NCBI GenBank assembly: GCA_002454815.1
Contig: DKJL01000006.1
Location: forward strand, 314,843 to 378,842
Origin: Flavobacteriales bacterium UBA6693
Lineage (GTDB): Bacteria > Bacteroidota > Bacteroidia > Flavobacteriales > Weeksellaceae
Direction: 5' to 3'
DNA: 64,000 bases
The notes under the pieces: model-generated
Seen by the model: the letters and a program-made list of their open reading frames with translations, nothing else
Database searches by the model: none
What the model was told of the DNA's origin: nothing
Translations under genes and position numbers: made by a program
Part shown: positions 7,570-14,801 of the stretch, piece after piece
Numbering within the stretch: position 1 is the first letter of the stretch
Layout of the letters: every line of letters begins with the position of its first letter

Positions 7570-9012
7570 ATGAACTGGATTTTATTCTTTGAAGTTCTTT
7601 ATATTCTGGGTATTATTGCCGTTCTGTTGCGGATTATTTACGACACTCAAAGCGTCACGAAAACGCTGGCGTATCTGCTTATAGTAGTCTTTCTGCCTTT
7701 TGTCGGTGCTTTTATTTATTTTTCAATTGGCGTTAATTATCGCAAGAATAAGCTTTACAGTAAAAAAATTATTCAGGATAAACGGCAGGAAGAAACACTG
7801 CTGGAAAAGCTTGATTTATACAATAAACAAAGTGTCGCAGCCGCTGCGCTGCCCGACAAACTTACGGGCCTGGCTCACATGATCTACACCTCGGATCGCA
7901 GTCCGCTGACCATCGCCAATGACGTAAAAATTCTGCTGAATGGAGAAGAAAAATTCCCGGAAGTACTGGAAGCCATGCGCAGCGCCAAACACCACATCCA
8001 TCTCGAATATTATATTTTTGAGGATGACCATACCGGGCAGGAACTCGAGAAACTGTTAATCCAGAAACATAACGAAGGGGTAGAAGTGCGCTTTATCTAC
8101 GATGACTTCGGCAGCGCTTCAATCCGGCACAGTTTGGCCGAACGTTTGCAAAAACAAGGTGTGGCCGCGGTGCCTTTTTATAAGATTAAACTAATCCATC
8201 TCGCAAACCGGCTCAACTATCGCAACCACCGAAAAATTATTGTCATTGACGGCCATACCGCTTTTGTAGGCGGAATTAACATTAGCAATGCCTATGATAA
8301 CCGTCTGCAAAATGGCGGACTTTATTGGCGCGATACGCATTTGAAAATCGTGGGAGAAGCTGCCGCGATGTTGCAACACATCTTCATCGCCGACTGGAAT
8401 TATTGTGCACGTAAAACGCTGGTTCTTAACGATTTTTATTTTCCTCAGGTGCCGTCCGTGGCCAGGAAAACCGTTCAAATCGTTTCCAGCGGTCCGGATT
8501 CTGCACGGCCTTCTATTTATTATGCGATTATCAAAGCAATTCAGTCAGCGCGTAGGGAAGTGCTGCTCACTACTCCCTACTTCATTCCCGGCGAAACCAT
8601 ATTGGATGCGTTGAAGATGGCCGCACTTTCCGGCGTGCAGGTCAAACTTTTGGTGCCGGGCAAATCCGATTCCTTCATCGTCAATGCGGCGGCAAAATCG
8701 TATTATACCTTACTGCTGCGCGCAGGTGTTGAGATTTTTCTTTATCAGAAAGGTTTTGTGCACGCGAAGACACTGGTGGCAGATCAGGAATTGGCAATCG
8801 TCGGCACAGCCAATATGGACTATCGAAGTTTCGACCTCAATTTTGAAGTAAATGCTTTGGTTTACGATAAAGAAACGGCCACGGAACTGACGGAAATTTT
8901 CTACAATGATCTGCAAAATGCCACGCAGATCGATATGACTACCTGGCTGAAGCGCCCGAAACACATTCAGCTGTCAGAAAAGATAGCAAGATTAATCTCA
9001 CCAATGCTTTAA
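7570..9012 (+). CDS. cls: Cardiolipin synthase (phospholipase D family)
   Basis: A 480-residue inner-membrane enzyme that joins phosphatidylglycerol molecules into cardiolipin. Two N-terminal membrane helices (about residues 3-22 and 34-55) are followed by two phospholipase D catalytic motifs: HxKxxxxD-like NHRKIIVIDG with His220 and VHAKTLVAD with His398, each followed by a GG-(I/T)-N type segment. Length and layout match bacterial Cls. It begins 10 bp after the LytTR regulator, so transcription from the upstream LytTR promoter is plausible. Confidence 0.94.
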   Translation: MNWILFFEVLYILGIIAVLLRIIYDTQSVTKTLAYLLIVVFLPFVGAFIYFSIGVNYRKNKLYSKKIIQDKRQEETLLEKLDLYNKQSVAAAALPDKLTGLAHMIYTSDRSPLTIANDVKILLNGEEKFPEVLEAMRSAKHHIHLEYYIFEDDHTGQELEKLLIQKHNEGVEVRFIYDDFGSASIRHSLAERLQKQGVAAVPFYKIKLIHLANRLNYRNHRKIIVIDGHTAFVGGINISNAYDNRLQNGGLYWRDTHLKIVGEAAAMLQHIFIADWNYCARKTLVLNDFYFPQVPSVARKTVQIVSSGPDSARPSIYYAIIKAIQSARREVLLTTPYFIPGETILDALKMAALSGVQVKLLVPGKSDSFIVNAAAKSYYTLLLRAGVEIFLYQKGFVHAKTLVADQELAIVGTANMDYRSFDLNFEVNALVYDKETATELTEIFYNDLQNATQIDMTTWLKRPKHIQLSEKIARLISPML

Positions 9013-9075
9013 ATCTCAATAATTAAAAAGATTACTCCAAAAAATTTGCTTACAGGAAAGTAAACGCCGATAAGA

Positions 9076-10263
9076 TTATGCAATCACGCCGCTGCCCAGC
9101 AATTCCTCGCCTGCATACCATGCCGCAAACTGTCCTTCTGCAATGGCAGATTGTGGCTGTTCAAACTCAATGTAAAACCCGTCTTCAAACTGATACACGG
9201 TAGCTTCTTCCAAAGCCTGGCGGTAGCGGATGCGCGCCTGTACTTTCATAGATTCGCCGTTGCGCAGGCGCAAATCTTCGCGCACCCAGTGCACTTCATT
9301 ATTTTCGATTTTCAGGGCGCTTCTAAAGAGGCCTGGGAAATTCTTTCCTTCGCCCACAAATAATGTATTAGTCGGCATATCACGGGAAACGATAAAACAC
9401 GATTCCGCGTGCCCGCCGATTCCCAGGCCTTTACTTTGGCCAATGGTAAAATAATGCGCGCCCTGATGTTTGCCGATCACCTTACCGTCCTGTTTTTTGT
9501 ACGTTATTTTCTCGGAAAGAAATTGTAATTCTTTCAATTTCGACGAAAATTCAGGTTTTTCTTGATGATAACCGCTATAATCTTTAAAAATCTCTACAAT
9601 TGCGCCTTCTTTCGGATCCAGCTGCTGTTGCAGAAAAGTGGGCAAACTTACTTTTCCGATAAAACATAAACCCTGCGAATCTTTCTTCTCGGCCGTTACC
9701 AAACCCATTTCACGCGCAATTTCGCGCACCTCAGGCTTAGTCAGTTCTCCAATCGGAAACAGCGCTTTGGAAAGTTGCTCCTGATTCAGTTGACACAGAA
9801 AATAAGATTGGTCTTTATTCTGATCTTTACCAGCCAAAAGGTGGAAAATTTCTTGTCCGTTTTCATCACGGGTTGCCTCCACGCGTGCGTAATGTCCCGT
9901 AGCCACTTTATCGGCGCCCAGCGACAGCGCAGTTTTCAGGAAAACGTCAAATTTTACCTCGCGGTTGCAGAGCACATCCGGATTGGGCGTTCGGCCTTTT
10001 TGGTATTCATCAAACATATAATCCACAATCTTTTCTTTATAAAGATCGCTCATATCAATCACCTGAAACGGAATTCCAAGTTTTTGCGCCACCATCAGCG
10101 CGTCGTTACTGTCCTCTATCCATGGGCATTCGTCCTCCAGCGTCACAGAAGCGTCGTTCCAGTTGCGCATAAAAAGTGCTACCACTTCGTGGCCCTGCTG
10201 CTGCAGCAGATACGCCGCAACACTGGAATCTACCCCGCCGGAAAGTCCTACTACAATTTTCAT
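9076..10263 (-). CDS. mnmA: tRNA-specific 2-thiouridylase MnmA
   Basis: A 395-residue enzyme that thiolates U34 of tRNA-Lys, -Glu and -Gln. The ATP pyrophosphatase loop GLSGGVDSSVAA is at residues 6-17, the nucleophile Cys is in PDVLCNREVKF, and the second cysteine is in SQGLCFIGK. The C-terminal beta-barrel region closes the protein. The start at 10263 gives the standard MKIVVGLSGG beginning; a longer frame to 10341 adds 26 residues without family support. It is transcribed away from the porin-like gene, with intergenic repeat copy B between them. Confidence 0.96.
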   Translation of the reverse strand: MKIVVGLSGGVDSSVAAYLLQQQGHEVVALFMRNWNDASVTLEDECPWIEDSNDALMVAQKLGIPFQVIDMSDLYKEKIVDYMFDEYQKGRTPNPDVLCNREVKFDVFLKTALSLGADKVATGHYARVEATRDENGQEIFHLLAGKDQNKDQSYFLCQLNQEQLSKALFPIGELTKPEVREIAREMGLVTAEKKDSQGLCFIGKVSLPTFLQQQLDPKEGAIVEIFKDYSGYHQEKPEFSSKLKELQFLSEKITYKKQDGKVIGKHQGAHYFTIGQSKGLGIGGHAESCFIVSRDMPTNTLFVGEGKNFPGLFRSALKIENNEVHWVREDLRLRNGESMKVQARIRYRQALEEATVYQFEDGFYIEFEQPQSAIAEGQFAAWYAGEELLGSGVIA

Positions 10264-10350
10264 AATATAAATTCTAAACCTCTGGTACGCAGAATTTAGC
10301 GGTTTTCCAGAGCGTGCAAATTTACGACAATTATCGCACATTTTCAGGAG

Positions 10351-10477
10351 CTACGAGGGCGGGTATTGGTATAAAAAGCCCACGCGCTGTCCGCTGTATC
10401 CCTTCGTCGCTTTGGCGCTCCTGCGGGGATGCCGCTTCCATTGCGGCTAGAATTACGGTCCGTGCTTCTTATCGGAC
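10351..10477 (+). repeat. Dispersed intergenic repeat, copy B (G-C stem type)
   Basis: The core reads CGCTGTCCGCTGTATCCC, an inner arm, then GGGGATGCCGCTTCCA and CGGCTAGAA, ending in a TCCGTG segment. It matches copy C (20262-20389, opposite strand) closely across flanks and hairpin, and copies A and D in flanks and layout. The ATCCC/GGGGAT ends form the stem base. It occupies most of the gap between divergent mnmA and the porin-like gene. Apparent open frames over it are not credible genes. Confidence 0.8.
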
Positions 10478-10534
10478 AAAGTAAATGGCTGCAAAGGCTA
10501 AAAAAGCGGTGAATTCCACACCAATAAAATTGAT

Positions 10535-10542
10535 TAAATTTG
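10535..10542 (+). promoter_or_regulatory. Predicted -7 element of the outer-membrane barrel gene
   Basis: TAAATTTG, a perfect TAnnTTTG match, lies 26 bp upstream of the ATG at 10569, giving a leader of about 20 nt. Confidence 0.4.
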
Positions 10543-10568
10543 ATTGAAGTATTCAAAATATCAACACG

Positions 10569-11102
10569 ATGAAAAAATTACTTTTTTTACTGTTTATAGG
10601 TTATTGCGTCTCCGCAGCGGCACAAATCAGCTCATCCACACAAATTTCAGATAATTCCAACTGGACATTTGGCGGCTATGCCGGTTTGGGCGGTTCCTTT
10701 GGCAGCGGAGGCACCACGTCGGTGTACATTTCCCCACGCGTCGGTTACAAAATAACACCAGCTTTTGAGGCCGGCCTGGCCGGAAATTTCAACTGGTCAA
10801 ATTCCCGCTATTATTCGGCGAGCACCGTCGGTGTCGGCCCTTTTGCCAACTATTACATCGGACGAAACTTCTACCTCAGCGGCATGTTCCAGGAATATTT
10901 TTTCAATCAGAAAAATAAAATTGCCGGGGAGAAATATTCCGGTGACGAAGCTGCGCTTTATCTCGGCGGCGGTTTTATGAAGAGAATCGGGGACCGCGCT
11001 TACATGCAGGTCGGAGGAATGTACAACGTACTCTATGATAAAGAAAAATCAGTTTTTGGTGGCGGTTTTGTTCCCAACGTTGGCGTAGTTTTCGGTCTTT
11101 AA
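10569..11102 (+). CDS. Small outer-membrane beta-barrel protein
   Basis: A 177-residue protein with a signal peptide (KKLLFLLFIGYCVSAAAQ, cleavage after about residue 19) and then alternating amphipathic strands rich in Gly, Tyr and Phe. It ends with GVVFGL, compatible with a C-terminal beta-signal. The pattern fits an eight-stranded OmpA-like or porin-family barrel found widely in Bacteroidota. No enzymatic motif is visible and the ligand is unknown. It has its own predicted promoter and a weak terminator. Confidence 0.8.
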   Translation: MKKLLFLLFIGYCVSAAAQISSSTQISDNSNWTFGGYAGLGGSFGSGGTTSVYISPRVGYKITPAFEAGLAGNFNWSNSRYYSASTVGVGPFANYYIGRNFYLSGMFQEYFFNQKNKIAGEKYSGDEAALYLGGGFMKRIGDRAYMQVGGMYNVLYDKEKSVFGGGFVPNVGVVFGL

Positions 11103-11113
11103 TTAAAATAAAA

Positions 11114-11146
11114 AAGAATCCCAAGTTCAGGATTCCTTTATTTTTA
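11114..11146 (+). terminator. Probable terminator after the barrel gene
   Basis: GAATCC (11116-11121) pairs with GGATTC (11130-11135), followed by a T-rich tract. It stands between convergent genes and is weaker than others in the window. Confidence 0.5.
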
Positions 11147-11155
11147 AAATAAGCT

Positions 11156-11797
11156 CTACGGTTTGTTCACCAAAAAATATTCCGTTTCTCCTTTTCCCCA
11201 GTTTGGATATAGATTTGTTTTTGGCTGATAGGTTTTAAACTGGTCTGCCGATCTTTGAAATAATTCCAAACCTTTTGCTTTGCTGCCACCAAACTGCTCC
11301 GGCGTATAATAAATATCTTCTGCTTTCAGTAAAGAAATTCGCGGATTTTCCGGATCCAGTTGTTCCGCTTTGGCCAGTGCGTCGGCACCCAGTTTTGCTT
11401 CGCTCATGAACCGTGTTTGTGGATCGACCATCATCCGTAAGCCGTGGATCATTTTTTGAAGAATGTACAGTTCCGCATTGTTTGGGCTGAGCTGCGCAGC
11501 GGTATCCAAACTCTTTTGTGCTTCGTTCGTAATGGTATCCAGTTCGCCTGTTTTTCCGCTGCGCATTAGCAATCTTCCTTTTTCTATTGTAGCGTACGCG
11601 CTGTAGTAGTAAGGCAACCACTCGGTTTTTTCTTTGTCGGCGATGCGCGCGAAATCATTTGATAAAGCGGTAAGCGCCTCGGGCGTTTGTGCTGTTTCCA
11701 GCTTGGAAAGCTTTTGTGTCATCGCATTTTCGAATGTGCTTTGAGCGGTTACCATTGCTGAAAACGACAGCGATAGTATTAAAATTAGATTTTTCAT
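11156..11797 (-). CDS. Periplasmic helical-repeat (TPR-like) protein, partner of the TonB-dependent receptor
   Basis: A 213-residue protein with a clear signal peptide (about residues 1-18, ending TAQ). The mature part is helical with recurring small/large hydrophobic spacing resembling tetratricopeptide repeats, including stretches with AQLSPNNAELYILQ and AEQLDPENPRISLL. No catalytic motif is evident. It is on the same strand as the TonB-dependent receptor gene and starts 106 bp after it ends. Its promoter has the same LytTR-box/33-bp/-7 layout as the receptor's, so the two probably act together in one uptake module. Confidence 0.8.
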   Translation of the reverse strand: MKNLILILSLSFSAMVTAQSTFENAMTQKLSKLETAQTPEALTALSNDFARIADKEKTEWLPYYYSAYATIEKGRLLMRSGKTGELDTITNEAQKSLDTAAQLSPNNAELYILQKMIHGLRMMVDPQTRFMSEAKLGADALAKAEQLDPENPRISLLKAEDIYYTPEQFGGSKAKGLELFQRSADQFKTYQPKTNLYPNWGKGETEYFLVNKP

Positions 11798-11833
11798 GAG
11801 TTTAATATTTTTGGTTGGTGTTAATTATTAATT

Positions 11834-11904
11834 CAAAATTAATTCAGCAATTCCTTGAAGACAATTTATTCTTACCGAACCGTCAGTTGTACGCACCGAG
11901 TTGT
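11834..11904 (-). promoter_or_regulatory. LytTR-type operator plus promoter of the helical-repeat gene
   Basis: On the minus strand the proximal half-site ACGGTTCGG (11875-11883) is identical to the one at the receptor promoter. Exactly 12 bp upstream is a weaker half-site ACAACTCGG (11896-11904), which matches 7 of 9 consensus positions. Exactly 33 bp downstream is TAATTTTG (11834-11841), a perfect -7 box, 36 bp before the ATG. The distal half-site overlaps the last bases of the receptor gene. Confidence 0.65.
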
Positions 11905-14105
11905 TACAAATTGCTGTTGATCGCATCCTGAGTACGATCAACGCCGAAGCTGATGAAAGCACCGATAAAAACGAAAGTTTTAGTTGAGGGCAAAATAGCC
12001 CGGCTACGCTCGCCGTCTGATGAGAACTGATAACCATAGTTATTACTCTGATTCAGCATATTATTTATCGCCAAAACAATGACGGTAAAAGATTTGGAGT
12101 CCTTTTTTCCTAAGTTGGGCAAATAATTTATGCTGAAATTCAGCGCATTATACTCCCTGGTTTTACCGCTGTGCCTCAACTGATAATTCCCCGCACTGTC
12201 GGGCTGAAAATCATAATAAGGCCTACCGGACGCGTAGGTGTAAGAAAAGTTGAAGCCCGTCTTCCATTCCGTCACAAATTTTTTTGCCACTACGGAAAGA
12301 TTGTGTTTTGCGGCAAAATCCGGAAAGAGTGGCTGCGTGTAATTTTGAAATTCACGTTTTGAATCCAGGAAGGAATAGGAGATCCAATAATCAATATTTT
12401 TTAAAGATGCCTTGTCCCGCCAGTATAATTCAATTCCTTTTGCGTATCCACTACCGAAATTATTGACGGCCACCGCGCGGTGATCTTCAAGTTTTGTTTT
12501 AATTAAATCTGAATAGTCTTTGTAAAATGCTTCCAGGCGCAGACTTCTGCCTTGGGCCGATTGTTGAACCTGAAAGACGTAATGAGTCGCCTGCTGATAA
12601 TCCAGAGGTTTATGACCAAAAAACTTATTTTCCGGGTTTTGGTAAAATACGCCGTATGCCAGCGAGCTCGTCAGCGTTTTAGAAAGTCGGTACGCCATCG
12701 CAAAACGCGGCGCCACGTTCCAGTTGCCGATCACCGACGAATACTCAGCGCGCAGGCCGGCTTTGGCAGAAAGATCGTTGCTCAGTCCAATATCGGTTTC
12801 CGCAAATACAGAAGTGATCTTGTCATTAAATTGATAAGGAAATGCCTGTGCGGAGACTTCTGTGGTTTCCCAGGTTTCGTTATATTCCAAGCCGCCGCGT
12901 ACCGCCGAAATGCGGTTGATTCTTCGCTCCAAAGTCGCTTTTGCGTTGAGATAACGGCTGGTAACGACGAGAGAATTTTCGCTGTTCTGGTGGTTTAAAT
13001 TGAAGCTGAGATCACTTAAATTATAAGTAAAAGAACTGCCCAAATCCATTACATAACTCCCCATTTTCTGCCGGAACGAAAGATTATGAAAAGTGTTCTT
13101 TCCTTTCAGCGCGGTGTTTTCAGTTTGGCCTGGAGATTCTAGGCTTTCCTGCTCGAGGCCAATTTTATTTTTGTCAAAACTTCCGTAATATTTCAGCATC
13201 CCGCCACGCGGTGTTTTAAATCTGAAGTTTAAATTGGTGCCAAAACTTTCAGGAGCTTTGGTAAAATGATTATTAAATTGAATTAATCTGGTCATCAATC
13301 CTAAATTGGAATAACCGGCAGAAATACCGAAAGACCGCGTCTTTTCCGCATCCACGCGTTGGAAACCACCGTTTAAAAATAAAGGAGACAGCGCGACGTC
13401 CACTGAATTTCTCTCTTGAAAATCAATACTTTCAAGAAGTAGAACAGACGAAAGCGCCTGGCCGTACAACGCCGAGTAGCCTCCGCTGGAAAATACATTT
13501 CCTTTAAATAGCGACGTATTCAGCCGGTCCATCGACTTGATGCCGGGCACGGAATTGGCAAAAAAATTATTGACAAGATTCCCATCCATGAAGAATTTGG
13601 TTTCCGTGCCGGTGCCCCCACGTACAAATAGTCCTTCTGTTTCACCTATTTTCTGTACGCCCGGCAACGTTTCCAACGCAGCGGTTACCTGTCCGTTTGC
13701 GCCCGCGGTCGTATAAATATCCAATGGCGTCAAAAGTACATTTGCACGCCGGCGATCGCTGGCTTCGATGGAGCCGGCAGAGATAACTACCGCCGCGATT
13801 TCGGAGATTTGCTCTTTCAATTCTGCGGATACTTTGACTGGTCCCGCCCCAAGCCTTACTTCTTTTTCGATTTCCATAAAATGCGGGCTTGAAAAGATGA
13901 GTACCCGCGTACCCGATTCATTCGTCTCAAAAACATAATTACCATCTGTGTCGGTTGTAGCGCCGTCGTAAGAATCTTTCAGTGTTACCGATATTTCTTT
14001 CAGTGGCTTTCCTTTAAAAGTAACCTGGCCGGAAATTGCCGTTTGCCCGAAAAACAAATGACTAATAAAGATGAAAGTGGCTAATGCGATAGTTTTTGTG
14101 TTCAT
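11904..14105 (-). CDS. TonB-dependent receptor with carboxypeptidase-like N-terminal domain
   Basis: A 733-residue outer-membrane transporter. After a signal peptide (ending near residue 20) comes a carboxypeptidase-regulatory-like beta-sandwich (about residues 24-105). A plug domain follows (about 120-225, with LETLPGVQKIGETEGLFVRG), then a 22-strand barrel. The plug and barrel resemble siderophore or vitamin receptors rather than SusC, and no SusD gene is adjacent. The substrate cannot be told from sequence. Its promoter has an excellent LytTR operator, and a periplasmic helical-repeat protein gene follows. The ExbB-ExbD-TonB genes at 45.4-47.4 kb could energise it. Confidence 0.92.
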   Translation of the reverse strand: MNTKTIALATFIFISHLFFGQTAISGQVTFKGKPLKEISVTLKDSYDGATTDTDGNYVFETNESGTRVLIFSSPHFMEIEKEVRLGAGPVKVSAELKEQISEIAAVVISAGSIEASDRRRANVLLTPLDIYTTAGANGQVTAALETLPGVQKIGETEGLFVRGGTGTETKFFMDGNLVNNFFANSVPGIKSMDRLNTSLFKGNVFSSGGYSALYGQALSSVLLLESIDFQERNSVDVALSPLFLNGGFQRVDAEKTRSFGISAGYSNLGLMTRLIQFNNHFTKAPESFGTNLNFRFKTPRGGMLKYYGSFDKNKIGLEQESLESPGQTENTALKGKNTFHNLSFRQKMGSYVMDLGSSFTYNLSDLSFNLNHQNSENSLVVTSRYLNAKATLERRINRISAVRGGLEYNETWETTEVSAQAFPYQFNDKITSVFAETDIGLSNDLSAKAGLRAEYSSVIGNWNVAPRFAMAYRLSKTLTSSLAYGVFYQNPENKFFGHKPLDYQQATHYVFQVQQSAQGRSLRLEAFYKDYSDLIKTKLEDHRAVAVNNFGSGYAKGIELYWRDKASLKNIDYWISYSFLDSKREFQNYTQPLFPDFAAKHNLSVVAKKFVTEWKTGFNFSYTYASGRPYYDFQPDSAGNYQLRHSGKTREYNALNFSINYLPNLGKKDSKSFTVIVLAINNMLNQSNNYGYQFSSDGERSRAILPSTKTFVFIGAFISFGVDRTQDAINSNL

Positions 14106-14124
14106 GATGTTGACTTTTCTACGG

Positions 14125-14195
14125 TAAAACTATTGCGGAATGACATTTGCTGAAAAATTATCTAGCCGAACCGTCAGAAAAATGCCCTGAACGGT
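14125..14195 (-). promoter_or_regulatory. LytTR-type tandem operator plus promoter of the TonB-dependent receptor gene
   Basis: On the minus strand ACCGTTCAG (14187-14195) matches the LytTR consensus at all nine positions. A 12-bp spacer separates it from ACGGTTCGG (14166-14174), and 33 bp further is TAGTTTTA (14125-14132), a near-consensus -7 element 19 bp before the ATG. The spacing is identical to the operon promoter at 5097-5167. The block also lies 35 bp upstream of the divergent sodC gene. Confidence 0.75.
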
Positions 14196-14230
14196 GCTTT
14201 TATTCCGAACACTTAACAAAATAAACTCTT

Positions 14231-14734
14231 ATGAAAATTACTACAATGTCTGCGCTTGTTTGCACTGCCCTATTGGCTGCCAGCTGCACAATGACGAAAA
14301 ACTACACTGTGAATGCCAAGAGCGGCACGATGACACAGGGTACAGCGACGTTTGCTCAAAAAGGTAAAAATGTTTCGATGGATCTGAACGTGTATAAGCT
14401 TACCCCTGGCATCCACGCTGTTCATATTCACGAATTCGGTAATTGCTCCGCTGCGGACGGAAGTTCTGCGGGCGGCCACTGGAACCCAACCACAGAATCA
14501 CACGGAAAATGGGGCAAAGATGAGCACCACATGGGCGATATCGGTAATCTCGTTGCGGATAAACAAGGCACGGCGCGCCTGATGTTTACTACAGATAAAT
14601 GGTGTCTCGGCTGCACCGATGAATCCAAGAATATTCTCGGAAAAGCACTCGTAATTCATGCTGACAAAGATGACTTCAAAACACAACCTACCGGAAACGC
14701 GGGCGGACGCGTGGGATGTATTGAAATCAAATAA
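14231..14734 (+). CDS. sodC: Cu/Zn superoxide dismutase, lipoprotein
   Basis: A 167-residue SodC. The signal sequence ends in LLAASC with a lipidation Cys at residue 19, so the enzyme is probably anchored in the periplasm or outer membrane. Copper and zinc ligands are seen in HIHEFGNCS, GGHWNP, HHMGDIGNL and the distal His-Asp region (VIHADKDDF), and NAGGRVGC provides the conserved C-terminal Arg and disulfide Cys. It converts superoxide to peroxide and oxygen. It is divergent from the TonB-dependent receptor gene, sharing 125 bp that contain the LytTR operator, and ends in a strong terminator. Confidence 0.95.
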   Translation: MKITTMSALVCTALLAASCTMTKNYTVNAKSGTMTQGTATFAQKGKNVSMDLNVYKLTPGIHAVHIHEFGNCSAADGSSAGGHWNPTTESHGKWGKDEHHMGDIGNLVADKQGTARLMFTTDKWCLGCTDESKNILGKALVIHADKDDFKTQPTGNAGGRVGCIEIK

Positions 14735-14750
14735 AAATTAAGCACAAAAA

Positions 14751-14787
14751 AAACCGTCTCAACAAGAATGTCGAGACGGTTTTTTTA
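14751..14787. terminator. Bidirectional terminator between sodC and clpC
   Basis: A perfect 10-bp stem (14751-14760 with 14773-14782) with a 12-nt loop has a T-run on the plus side and an A-run on the other, serving the convergent genes sodC and clpC. Confidence 0.9.
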
Positions 14788-14801
14788 TGAGTTATCAGCA
14801 G

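Noticed and set aside
10344..10556. 70-residue minus-strand frame upstream of the barrel gene
   Set aside because: It runs across dispersed repeat copy B; its Arg/Ser/His-rich composition reflects the repeat, not a protein.
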